NCBI GenBank assembly: GCA_947095585.1
Contig: OX352765.1
Span: 59,050,920 to 59,114,919 of the forward strand
Direction of reading: 5' to 3'
Length of the DNA stretch: 64,000 nucleotides
Source: Nephrocerus scutellatus
Taxonomy: Eukaryota > Arthropoda > Insecta > Diptera > Pipunculidae
In this document: one piece after another, positions 39,245-50,969 of the stretch
Layout of the letters: every line of letters begins with the position of its first letter
Numbering within the stretch: the stretch's first letter is position 1
Made by a program: the position numbers and the translations under genes
Notes under the pieces: generated by a model
Seen by the model: the letters and a program-made list of their open reading frames with translations, nothing else
What the model was told of the DNA's origin: nothing
Database searches by the model: none

Positions 39245-39835
39245 CTATGACACGTGCTTTCTAATGGTGTTAATATTTGATCTTAAAGTAAAATCTTGCC
39301 ACACTATCACACAAAAAACCTCCAAAAAATTTTTTAAAATTGAATACCCACATTTTTTTTTAATTACGATTAGTCCCGTTTGGCTTGCTCTGATTTTCCA
39401 ACATAGTTATATCATTTATAGCTTATGACACGAGCATTCTAATGATTGTATTATTTAATCATAAAATTTAAATCCTGCCCCACTAACAAATCAGAAACCA
39501 TCAACAATTAATAAAATTTAGTACCCAACATTTTCGTTAATTGCGATAAGTCCTGTTAGGCTTGCTCTGATTTTCCAACAGGTTTCTAGCCTTTCATTGC
39601 CTATGACACGTGCTTTCTAATGGTGTTAATATTTGATCTTAAAGTAAAATCTTGCCACACTATCACACAAAAAACCTCCAAAAAAATTTTTAAAATTTAA
39701 TACCCACATTTTTCTTTAATTACGATTAGTCCCGTTTGGCTTGCTCTGATTTTCCAACATAGTTATATCATTTATAGCTTATGACACGAGCATTCTAATG
39801 ATTGTATTATTTAATCATAAAATTTAAATCTGCCC
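39245..39835. repeat. 2-monomer tandem duplication, offset 356 bp
   Basis: CTATGACACGTGCTTTC followed by TGGTGTTAATATTTG occurs at 39245 and again at 39601, an offset of 356 bp. The second copy runs to about 39830, where TTTAAATCTGCCCC is one C shorter than usual and passes into the CATATCAGAAACC monomer. Related blocks at 8650 and 26690 have only one copy, so this duplication is private to the segment. Confidence 0.85.
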
Positions 39836-42530
39836 CACTAACATATCAGAAACCTTCAAAAATTTTGTACCCAACATTGCAATAAGACTCGTTAGGCTTG
39901 CTCTAATGATGGTATTATTTAATCATAAAATTTAAATCCTGCCCCACTAACAAATCAGAATCCACCAACAATTTATAAAATTTAGTACCCAACATTTTCG
40001 TTAATTGCTATAAGTCCCGTTAGTAATGCTCTGATTGTCTAACATAGCACTAGCCCTTTATAGCTTATGACACGAATTTTCTAATGAAGGTATTATTTAA
40101 TCTTAAAATTTAAATCCTGCCCGACTAACATATCAGAAACCTTCAAAAATGTATAAAATGTTGTACCCAACATTTTCTTTAATTGCGTAAGACTCGTTAG
40201 GCTTGCTCTAATGATGGTATTAGTTAATCATAAAATTTAAATCCTGCCCAACTAACAAATCAGAAACCACAAACAAGTTATAAAATTTAGTAACCAACAT
40301 TTTCGTTAATTGCAATAAGTCCCGTTAGGCTTGCTCTGGTTTTCCATTATGTTACCAGTCTTTCATAGCATATGACATGAGCTTTCTAATAATGGTAATA
40401 TTTAATCATAAAATTTAAATCCTGATCCACTAACATATCAGGAACCTACAACAATTTATAAAATTTTGTACCCACATTTTTCTTTAATTACGTTAAATAC
40501 CGTTAGGCTTGCTCTGATTGTCCAACATAATACTAGCCTTTTATAGCTCATGACACGAGCTTTCCAACGACAGTAATTCTTTATCATAAAAATTAAATGT
40601 TGCCCCACTATCAAATCAAAACCTTCAAAAAATTTTTAAATTTAGTCCCCAACATTTTATTTAATTGGGATAGGTCCCGTTAGGCTTACTCTAATTGTCC
40701 AACATTGACATTTTTTTCATAGCCTATGACACGTGCACTCTAAGGGTCGTAATATTTGATCATAAAATTAAAACCTTGCCACACTGTAGCTTATGACACG
40801 AGCTTTCCCACGATGGCAATACTTGATCATACATTATAATTCTGATCCCACTATCAAACAAAAACCTCCCACAAATTATAAAATTTAGACCCAACATTTT
40901 CTTTAATTGCGATAAGTCCCGGTAGGCTTGCTCTGATTGTCCAACATTGACAATTCTTTCATAGCCTATGACACGTGCTTTCTAAAGGTCGTAATATTTG
41001 ATAATAAAATTAAAATCATGCCACACTATAGCTTATGACACGAGCTTTCCCACGATAGCAATACTTGATCCTACATTTCAATTCTGATCCCACTATCAAA
41101 TCAAAACCTTCAACAATTTTTAAAATTTAGTACCCAACATTTTCTTTAATTGCGATAAGTCCCGTTAGGCTTGCTCTGATTGTCTAACATAGTACTAGCC
41201 CTTTATAGCTTATAACACGAATTTTCTAATGAAGGTACAATTTAATTTTAAAATTTAATTCCTGCCCCACTAACATATCAGAAACCTTCAAAAATTTATA
41301 AAATTTTGTACGCAACATTTTCTTTAATTGCTCTAATGATGGTATTATTTAATCATAAAATTTAAATCCTGCCCCCCACTAACAAATCAGAAACCACCAA
41401 CAATTTATAAAATTGAGTACCCAACATTTACGTTAATTGCGATAAGTCCCGTTAGGCATGCTCTGATTTTCCAACATAGTATTAGCCTTTCATAGCCTAT
41501 GACACGTGCTTTCTAAAGGTCGTAATATTTGATCATAAAATTAAAATCATGCCACCCTATAGCTTATGACACGAGCTTTCCCACGATAGCAATACTTGAT
41601 CCTACATTTCAATTCTGATCCCACTATCAAATCAAAACCTACAACAATTTTTAAAATTTAGTACCCAACATTTTCTTTATTTGCGATAAGTCCCGTTAGG
41701 CTTGCTCTGATTTTCCAACAGGTTTCTAGCCTTTCATTGCCTATGACACGTGCTTTCTAATGGTTGTAATATTTGATCTTAAATTAAAATCTTGCCACAC
41801 TATCACACAAAAAACCTCCAAAATTTTTTTCAAATTTAATACCCACATTTTTCTTTAATTACGATTAGTCCCGTTTGCTCTGATTTTCCAACATAGTTAT
41901 ATAATTTATAGCTTATGACACGAGCATTCTAATGATTGTATTATTTAGTCATAAAATTTAAATCCTGCCCCACTAACAAATCAGAAACCACCAACAATTA
42001 ATAAAATGTAGTACCCAACATTTTCGTTAATTGCGATAAGTCCTGTTAGGCATGCTCTGATTGTCTAACGTAGTACTAGCCCTTTATAGCTTATGACACG
42101 AACTTTCTAATGAAGGTATAATTTAATCTTAACATTTAAATTCTGCCCCACTAACATATCAGAAACCTTCAAAAGTTTTGTACCCAACATTGCGATAAGA
42201 CTCGTTAGGCTTGCTCTAATGATGGTAATATTTAATCATAAAATTTTAAATCCGGTCCCACTAACAAATCAGAAACCACCAACAATTTATAAAATTTAGT
42301 ACCCAACATTTTCGTTAATTGCGATAAGTCCCGTTAGGCTTGCTCTCATTGTCCAACATAGTACTAGCCTTTTATAGCTTATGATATGAGCTTTCTAATG
42401 ATGGTATTATTTGATCATAAAATTCAAATCTTACCCCACTATCAAATAAAAACCTTCAACAATTTTTAAAATTTAGTACCCAACATTTACTTTAAATGCG
42501 ATAAGTCCCGTTAGGCTTGCTCTGATTGTC
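39836..42530. repeat. Fourth copy of the A/B/26446 segment, with a deletion
   Basis: This follows the order of 27090-29900 at an offset of about 12763 bp (GCTCTGGTTTTCCATTATG at 40332 against 27569). A hybrid monomer at about 41455, GCATGCTCTGATTTTCC, joins the TCTAAC-type monomer head to a family 1 tail; compared with 28690-28870 one monomer is missing. Near 41871 the box reads CCCGTTTGCTCTG, lacking GGCTT, and is therefore one of the few damaged boxes in the array. Confidence 0.82.
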
Positions 42531-42560
42531 CAACATAGTACTAGCCTTTTATAGCTCATT
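42510..42560. repeat. Clean loss of one monomer
   Basis: In related segments (32090-32330, 36130-36360, 45435-45740) the monomer containing CTTCTATAGCTTACGACACG comes before the one containing TTTATAGCTCATTTTATAGC. Here the first is missing: GGCTTGCTCTGATTGTCC leads straight into CTTTTATAGCTCATTTTATA. The exchange lies inside the identical box region, so no scar is visible. Confidence 0.8.
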
Positions 42561-42648
42561 TTATAGCTTTCCAACGATGGTAATTCTTGTTCATAAAAAT
42601 TAAACGTTGCCCCACTATCAAATCAAAACCTTCAAAAAAATTTTAATT

Positions 42649-43680
42649 TTAGTACCCAACATTTTCTTTAATTGCGATAAGTCCCGTTAGGCCTGCTCGT
42701 ATTTTCCAACAGGTTTCTAGCCTTTCATAGCCTATGACGTGCTTTCTAATGGTGGCAATATTTGATCTTAAATTAAAATCTTGCCACACTATCAAACAAA
42801 AAACCTCCGAAAATTTATAAAATTTAATACCCACATTTTTCTTTAATTACGATTAGTCCCGTTTGGCTTACTCTGATTTTTCAACATAGTAATATCATTT
42901 ATAGCTTATGACACGATCTTTTTAATGATGGTAATATTTAATCAAAAAATTTAAATCCTGCCCCCCACTAACAAATCAGAAACCTACAACAATTTATAAA
43001 ATTTAGTAACCAACATTTTCTCTAATTGCAATAAGTCCCGTTAGGCTTGCTCTGATTTTCCAACATAGTATTAGCCTTTCATAGCCTATGACACGTTCTC
43101 CCTAATGATGGTTATATTTGGTCCTAAAATTAAATTCTTGTCACACTATCAAACAAAAAACCCCCAAAAATTTATAAAATTTAATACCCACATTTTTATA
43201 TAATAGCGATTAGTCCCGTTAGGCTTGCTCTGATTTTCCAACATAGTATTAGCCTTTCATAGCCTATGACACGTGCTTTCTAATGGTGGTAATACTTGGT
43301 CATAAAATTCAATTCTTGTCCCACTATCAAATCAAAAGCCTTCAACAATGTATAAAATTTAGTACCCTAAATTTTCTTTAATTGCTATAAGTCCCGTAAG
43401 GCTTGCTCTGATTTTCCAACATAGTAATAGCCTTTCATAGCCTATGACACGTGCTATCTAAGGGTGGTAATATTTGATCATAAAATTATAATCTTGCCCC
43501 ACTATCAAACAAAAAACCTCCAAAAATTTATAAAATTTAATACCCACATTTTTCTTTAATTACGATTAGTCTCGTTTGGCTTGCTATGATTTTCAAACAT
43601 AGTAATATCATTTATTGCTTATGACACGAGCTTTCTAATGATTGTATTATTTAATCATAAAATTTAAATCCTGCCCCACT
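42649..43680. repeat. Copy of the 32410-33090 block and its continuation
   Basis: Starts with the 61-codon monomer (one residue change, from GTGGCAATA at about 42753). It then follows the familiar order with ACGTTCTCCC at 43093, TATATAATAGCGATTAG near 43199, CCCGTAAGGCTTGC near 43395 and GTCTCGTTTGG near 43569. It ends at CATATCAAATTTACAAATTT near 43684, a junction seen nowhere else in the window. Confidence 0.82.
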
Positions 43681-45190
43681 AACATATCAAATTTACAAAT
43701 TTATAAAATTTTTTACCCAACATTTTCTTTAATTGCGATAAGTCCCGTTAGGCTTTCTCTGAATTTCCAACATAGTATTAGCCTTTCATAGCCTATGACA
43801 CGTGCTTTCTAAGGGTGGTAATATTTGATCATAAAATTCAAATCTTGCCACACTGTAGCTTATGACACGAGCTTTCCATCGATGGCAATACTTGATCATA
43901 CATTATAATTCTGATCCCACTATCAAACAAAAACCTCCCACAATTTATAAAATTTAGTACCCAACATTTTCTTTAATTGCGATAAGTCCCGGTAGGCTTG
44001 CTCTAATTGTCCAACATGTTACTAGCCTTTCATAGCCTATGACACGTACTTTCTAAGGGTGGTAATATTTGATCATAAAATTAAAATCTTGCCTCACTAT
44101 CAAACAAAAAACCTCCAATAATTTATAAAATGTAATACCCACATTTTCTTTTAATTACGATTAGTCCCGTTAGGCTTGCTCTGATTGTCCAACATAGTAC
44201 TAGCCTTTTATAGCTTATGGTACGAGCTTTCTAATGATGGTATTATTTCACAATAAAATTGAAATCATGCCCCACTAACAAATCAGAAAACACCAACAAT
44301 TTATAAAATTGAGTACCCAACATTTACGTTAATTGCGATAAGTCCCGTTAGGCTTGCTCTGATTTTCGAACATAGTACCAGCCTTTTATAGCCCCGGTAG
44401 GCTTGCTCTAATTGTCCAACATGTTACTAGCCTTTCATAGCCTATGACACGTACTTTCTAAGGGTAGTAATATTTGATCATAAAATTAAAATCTTGCCTC
44501 ACTATCAAACAAAAAACCTCCAAAAATTTATAAAATGTAATACCCACATTTTCTTTTAATTACGATTAGTCCCGTTAGGCTTGCTCTGATTGTCCAACAT
44601 AGCACTAGCCTTTTATAGCTAATGACACGATCTTTCTAACGATGGTAATACTTGGTCATAAAATTCAATTCTTGTCCCACTATCAAACAAAAACCTCCAA
44701 CAATTTATACAATTTAGTACCCAACATTTTGTTTAATTGCGATAGGTCCCGTAGGCTTGCTCTGATTTTCGAACATAGTACCAGCCTTTTATAGCCCCGG
44801 TAGGCTTGCTCTAATTGTCCAACATGTTACTAGCCTTTCATAGCCTATGACACGTACTTTCGAAGGGTGGTAATATTTGATCATAAAATTAAAATCTTGC
44901 CTCACTATCAAACAAAAAACCTCCAAAAATTTATAAAATGTAATACCCACATTATTTTTTAATTTCGATTAGTCCCGTTAGGCTTGCTCTGATTGTCCAA
45001 CATAGCACTAGCCTTTTATAGCTAATGACACGAGCTTTCTAATGATGGTAATATTTAATCATAAAATTTTAAATCCTGCCCCACTAACAAATCAGAAAGC
45101 TGATTGTCCAACATAGTACTAGCCTTTTATAGCTAATGACACGAGCTTTCTAATGATGGTAATATTTAATCATAAAATTTTAAATCCTAC
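43680..45190. repeat. Scrambled zone rich in short duplications and hybrid monomers
   Basis: Variants typical of the left zone (CCCGGTAGGCTTGCTCTAA, CATGTTACTAGCC, GACACGTACTTTC, the truncated GTAGCTTATGACACGAG at about 43857) return here. Two small duplications are embedded: the hybrid TTTTATAGCCCCGGTAGG at 44384 and 44787 (403 bp apart), and GATTGTCCAACATAG at 44991 and 45102 (111 bp apart, with the join AATCAGAAAGCTGATTG). In the 403 bp pair the end of one monomer was joined to the box of another, so the sequence between TATAGC and CCCGG is missing. No large unit copies this zone elsewhere in the window. Confidence 0.8.
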
Positions 45191-47400
45191 CCCACTAACA
45201 AATCAGAAGCCACCAACAATTTATAAAATTTAGTACCCAACATTTTCGTTAATTGCGATAAGTCCCGTTAGGCTTGCTCTCATTGTCCAACATAGTACTA
45301 GCCTTTTATAGCTTATGATATGAGCTTTCTAATGATGGTATTATTTGATCATAAAATTCAAATCTTACCCCACTATCAAATAAAAACCTTCAACAATTTT
45401 TAAAATTTAGTACCCAACATTTACTTTAAATGCGATAAGTCCCGTTAGGCTTGCTCTGATTGTCCAACATAGTACTAGCCTTCTATAGCTTACGACACGA
45501 TCTTTTTAATGATGGTTATATTTAATCACAAAATTTAAATCCTGCCCCACTAACAGATCAGAAACCTACAACAATTTATAAAATTTAGTAACCAACATTT
45601 TTTTTAATATATAAGTCCCGTTAGGCTTGCTTGCTTGCTTATAAAATTTAGTAACCAACATTTTTTTTAATATATAAGTCCTGTTAGGCTTGCTCTGATT
45701 GTCCAACATAGTACTAGCCTTTTATAGCTCAATTTATAGCTTTCCAACGATGGTAATTCTTGTTCATAAAAATTAAACGTTGCCCCACTATCAAATCAAA
45801 ACCTTCAAAAAATTTTTAATTTTGGTACCCAACATTTTCTTTAATTGCGATAAGTCCCGTTAGGCCTGCTCGTATTTTCCAACAGGTTTCTAGCCTTTCA
45901 TAGCCTATGACTTGCTTTCTAATGGTGGTAATATTTGATCTTAAATTAAAATCTTGCCACACTATCAAACAAAAAACCTCCAAAAATGTATAAAATTTAA
46001 TACCCACATTTTTCTTTAATTACGATTAGTCCCGTTTGGCTTACTCTGATTTTCCAACATAGTAATATCATTTATAGCTTATGACACGATCTTTTTAATC
46101 ATGGTAATATTTAATCAAAAAATTTAAATCCTGCCCCCCACTACAAATCAGAAACCTACAACAATTTATAAAATTTAGTAACCAACATTTTCTCTAATTG
46201 CAATAAGTCCCGTTAGGCTTGCTCTGATTTTCCAACATATTATTAGCCTTTCATAGCCTATGACACGTTCTCCCTAATGATGGTTATATTTGGTCCTAAA
46301 ATTAAATTCTTTCCACACTATCAAACAAAAAACCTCCAAAAATTTATAAAATTTAATACCCACATTTTTATATAATAGCGATTAGTCCCGTTAGGCTTGC
46401 TCTGATTTTCCAACATAGTATTAGCCTTTCATAGCCTATGACACGTGCTTTCTAATGGTGGTAATACTTGGTCATAAAATTCCATTCTTGTCCAACTATC
46501 AAACAAAAACCTCCAACAATTTATACAATTTAGTACCGAACATATTCGTTAATGGCGATAAGTCCCGTTAGGCATGCTCTGATTGTCTAACATAGTACTA
46601 GCCCTTTATAGCTTATGACACGAACTTTCTAATGAAGCTACAATTTAATTTTAAAATTTAAGTCCTGCCCCACTAACATATCAGAAACCTTCAAAAATGT
46701 TTAAAATTTTGTACCCAACATTTTCTTTAATTGCTCTAATGATGGTATTATTTAATCATAAAATTTAAATCCTGCCCCACTAACAAATCAGAAACCTTCA
46801 AAAATTTATAAAATTTTGTACGCAACATTTTCTTTAATTGCTCTAATGATGGTATTATTTAATCATAAAATTTAAATCCTGCCCCCCCACTAACAAATCA
46901 GAAACCACCAACAATTTATAAAATTGAGTACCCAACATTTACGTTAATTGCGATAAGTCCCGTTAGGCATGCTCTGATTGTCTAACATAATACTAGCCCT
47001 TTATAGCTTATGATACGAACTTTCTAATGAAGGTATTATTTAATCTTAAAATTTAAATCCTGCCCCACTAACATATCAGAAACCTTCAAAAATTTATAAA
47101 ATTTTTTACCCAACATTTTCTTTAATTGCGATAAGTCCCGTTAGGCTTGCTCTGATTTTCCAACATAGTATTAGCCTTTCATAGCCTATAGGGTGGTAAT
47201 ATTTGATCATAAAATTCAAATCTTGCCCCACTATCAAACAAAAAACCTCCAAAAATTTATAAAATTTAATACCCACATTTATCTTTAATTACGATTAGTC
47301 CCGTTTGGCTTGCTCTGATTTTCCAACATAGTACTAGCCTTTTATAGCTCATGACACAAGCTTTCCAACGATGGTAATTCTTGTTCATAAAAATTAAATG
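45190..47400. repeat. Further copy of the 42270-43320 order with rearranged tail
   Basis: The TGCTCTCATTG monomer at 45275 matches 42341 (offset 2934), and the 61-codon monomer at 45816 matches 42649 (offset 3167); the difference reflects the monomer kept here but lost at 42530, and the 63 bp duplication. ACGTTCTCCC is at 46265. Two shortened ATTGCTCTAATGATGG monomers follow within about 100 bp of each other (about 46728 and 46837). A monomer near 47187 is cut (TAGCCTATAGGGTGG), which removes the GACACGTGC core. Confidence 0.8.
45578..45703. repeat. 63 bp direct duplication with a (GCTT)4 tract at the join
   Basis: ATAAAATTTAGTAACCAAC followed by a run of T and AATATATAAGTCC occurs at 45578 and at 45641, 63 bp apart. 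Between them is GCTTGCTTGCTTGCTT at 45625-45640, an expansion of the GCTTGCT that is part of the normal box. It is the only microsatellite-like expansion of the box that I saw. The second box reads CCTGTTAGG. Confidence 0.9.
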
Positions 47401-48950
47401 TTGCCCCACTATCAAATCAAAACCTTCAAACAATTTTTAAATTTAGTACCCAACATTTTATTTAATTGCGATAGGTCCCGTTAGGCTTGCTCTAATTGTC
47501 CAACGTTGACAATTCTTTCATAGCATATGACACGTGCATTCTAAGGGTCGTAATATTTGATCATAAAATTAAAATCTTTCCTCACTGTAGCTTATGACAC
47601 GAGCTTTCCCACGATGGCAATACTTGTTTATACATTCTAATTCTGATCCCACTATCAAACAAAAACATCCCACAACTTAAAAAATGTAGTACCCAACATT
47701 TTCTTTAACTGCGATAAGTCCCGGTAGGCTTGCTCTAATCGTCCAACATGTTACTAGCCTTTCATAGCCTATGACACGTACTTTCTAAGGGTGGTAATAT
47801 TTGATCATAAAATTAAAATCTTGCCCCACTATCAAACAAAAAACCTCCAAAAATTTATAAAATTATATACCCACATTTTCTTTAATTACGATTAGTCCCA
47901 TTAGGCTTGCTCTGATTGTCCAACATAGTACTAGCCTTTTATAGCTAATGACACGAGCTTTCCAATGATCGTAATATTTAATCATAAAATTTTAAATTCG
48001 GCCCCACTAACAAATCAGAAACCACCAACCTTTTATAAAATTTAGTACCCAACATTTTCGTTAATTGCGATAAGTCCCGTTAGTCTTGCTCTGATTGTCC
48101 AACATAGTACTAGCCTTTTATAGCTTATGATACGAGCTTTCTAATGATGGTATTATTTGATCATAAAATTCAAATCTTACCCCATTATCAAATCAGAAAC
48201 CTACAACAATTTATAAAATTTAGTAACCAACATTTTCTTTAATTGCGATAAGTCCCGTTAGGCTTGCTCTGATTGTCCAACATTGACAATTCTTTCATAG
48301 CCTATGACACGTGCTTTCTAAAGGTCGTAATATTTGATCATAAAATTAAAATCATGCCACCCTATAGCTTATGACACGAGCTTTCCCACGATAGCAATAC
48401 TTGATCCTACATTTCAATTCTGATCCCACTATCAAATCAAAACCTACAACAATTTTTAAAATTTAGTACCCAACATTTTCTTTATTTGCGATAAGTCCCG
48501 TTAGGCTTGCTCTGATTTTCCAACAGGTTTCTAGCCTTTCATTGCCTATGACACGTGCTTTCTAATGGTGGTAATATTTGATCTTAAATTAAAATCTTGC
48601 CACACTATCACACAAAAAACCTCCAAAAAAATTTTTAAAATTTAATACCCACATTTTTCTTTAATTACGATTAGTCCCGTTTGGCTTGCTCTGATTTTCC
48701 AACATAGTTATATCATTTATAGCTTATGACACGAGCATTCTAATGATTGTATTATTTAATCATAAAATTTAAATCCTGCCCCACTAACAAATCAGAAACC
48801 ATCAACAATTAATAAAATTTAGTACCCAACATTTTCGTTAATTGCGATAAGTCCTGTTAGGCATGCTCTGATTGTCTAACGTAGTACTAGCCCTTTATAG
48901 CTTATGACACGAACTTTCTAATGAAGGTATAATTTAATCTTAATATTTAA
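47400..48950. repeat. Higher-order block with offset 3566 bp, copy 1
   Basis: Recurs at about 50970-52510. Shared rare variants are CCAACGTTGACAATTC (47500/51066), ACATCCCACAACTTAAAAAA (47666/51232), TTTAACTGCG (47704/51270) and CTCTAATCGTCC (47733/51299). After about 48940 the copies differ: this one has TTAATATTTAAATTC and the later one TTAACATTTAAATTC. 3566 bp is about 20 monomers. Confidence 0.87.
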
Positions 48951-50200
48951 ATTCTGCCCCACTAACATATCAGAAACCTTCAAAAATTTTGTACCCAACA
49001 TTGCAATAAGACTCGTTAGGCTTGCTCTAATGATGGTATTATTTAATCATAAAATTTAAATCCTGCCCCACTAACAAATCAGAATCCACCAACAATTTAT
49101 AAAATTTAGTACCCAACATTTTCGTTAATTGCTATAAGTCCCGTTAGTAATGCTCTGATTGTCTAACATAGCACTAGCCCTTTATAGATTATGACACGAA
49201 TTTTCTAATGAAGGTATTATTTAATCTTAAAATTTAAATCCTGCCCGACTAACATATCAGAAACCTACAACAATTTATAAAATTTTGTACCCACATTTTT
49301 CTTTAATTACGTTAAATACCGTTAGGCTTGCTCTGATTGTCCAACATAATACTAGCCTTTTATAGCTCATGACACGAGCTTTCCAACGACAGTAATTCTT
49401 TATCATAAAAATTAAATGTTGCCCCACTAACATATCAGAAACCTACAACAATTTATAAAATTTAGTAACCAAAATTTTCTTTAATTGCGATAAGTCCCGT
49501 TAGGCTTGCTCTGATTGTCCAACATTGACAATTCTTTCATAGCCTATGACACGTGCTTTCTAAAGGTCGTAATATTTGATCATAAAATTAAAATCATGCC
49601 ACCCTATAGCTTATGACACGAGCTTTCCCACGATAGCAATACTTGATCCTACATTTCAATTCTTATCCCACTATCAAATCAAAACCTACAACAATTTTTA
49701 AAATTTAGTACCCAACATTTTCTTTATTTGCGATAAGTCCCGTTAGGCTTGCTCTGAGTTTCCAACAGGTTTCTAGCCTTTCATTGCCTATGACACGTGC
49801 TTTCTAATGGTGGTAATATTTGATCTTAAATTAAAATCTTGCCACACTATCACACAAAAAACCTCCAAAAAAATTTTTAAAATTTAATACCCACATTTTT
49901 CTTTAATTACGATTAGTCCCGTTTGGCTTGCTCTGATTTTCCAACATAGTTATATCATTTATAGCTTATGACACGAGCATTCTAATGATTGTATTATTTA
50001 ATCATAAAATTTAAATCCTGCCCCACTAACAAATCAGAAACCATCAACAATTAATAAAATTTAGTACCCAACATTTTCGTTAATTGCGATAAGTCCTGTT
50101 AGGCATGCTCTGATTGTCTAACGTAGTACTAGCCCTTTATAGCTTATGACACGAACTTTCTAATGAAGGTATAATTTAATCTTAATATTTAAATTCTGCC
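48279..50200. repeat. 7-monomer tandem duplication, offset 1241 bp
   Basis: CAACATTGACAATTC occurs at 48279 and 49520. The private variant TTAATATTTAAATTC is at about 48939 and 50180, also 1241 bp apart, which shows both copies came from one recent event. The first copy is cut at about 49262, where ATATCAGAAACCTACAACAA joins a different monomer. 1241 bp is close to seven monomers, as in the 1238 bp event at 1-1780. Confidence 0.87.
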
Positions 50201-50969
50201 CCACTAACATATCAGAAACCTTCAAAAATTTTGTACCCAACATTGCAATAAGACTCGTTAGGCTTGCTCTAATGATGGTATTATTTCATCATAAAATTTA
50301 AATCCTGCCCCACTAACAAATCAGAATCCACCAACAATTTATAAAATTTAGTACCCAACATTTTCGTTAATTGCTATAAGTCCCGTTAGTAATGCTCTGA
50401 TTGTCTAACATAGCACTAGCCCTTTATAGCTTATGACACGAATTTTCTAATGAAGGTATTATTTAATCTTAAAATTTAAATCCTGCCCGACTAACATATC
50501 AGAAACCTTCAAAAATGTATAAAATGTTGTACCCAACATTTTCTTTAATTGCGATAAGACTCGTTAGGCTTGCTCTAATGATGGTATTAGTTAATCATAA
50601 AATTTAAATCCTGCCCAACTAACAAATCAGAAACCACAAACAAGTTATAAAATTTAGTTACCAACATTTTCGTTAATTGCAATAAGTCCCGTTAGGCTTG
50701 CTCTGGTTTTCCATTATGTTACCAGTCTTTCATAGCATATGACATGAGCTTTCTAATAATGGTAATATTTAATCATAAAATTTAAATCCTGACCCACTAA
50801 CATATCAGGAACCTACAACAATTTATAAAATGTTGTACCCAAATTTTTCTTTAATTACGTTAAATACCGTTAGGCTTGCTCTGATTGTCCAACATAATAC
50901 TAGCCTTTTATAGCTCATGACACGAGCTTTCCAACGACAGTAATTCCTTATCATAAAAATTAAATGTTG

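Noticed and set aside
2563..46007. Nine minus-strand open frames of 61-63 codons as a multicopy gene family
   Set aside because: Each lies within a satellite monomer, starts with GTG, has no unique upstream or downstream sequence, and is open only through a subtype-specific 2 bp loss. Repetition follows the block duplications. The peptide shows no domain, signal peptide or motif that I recognise.
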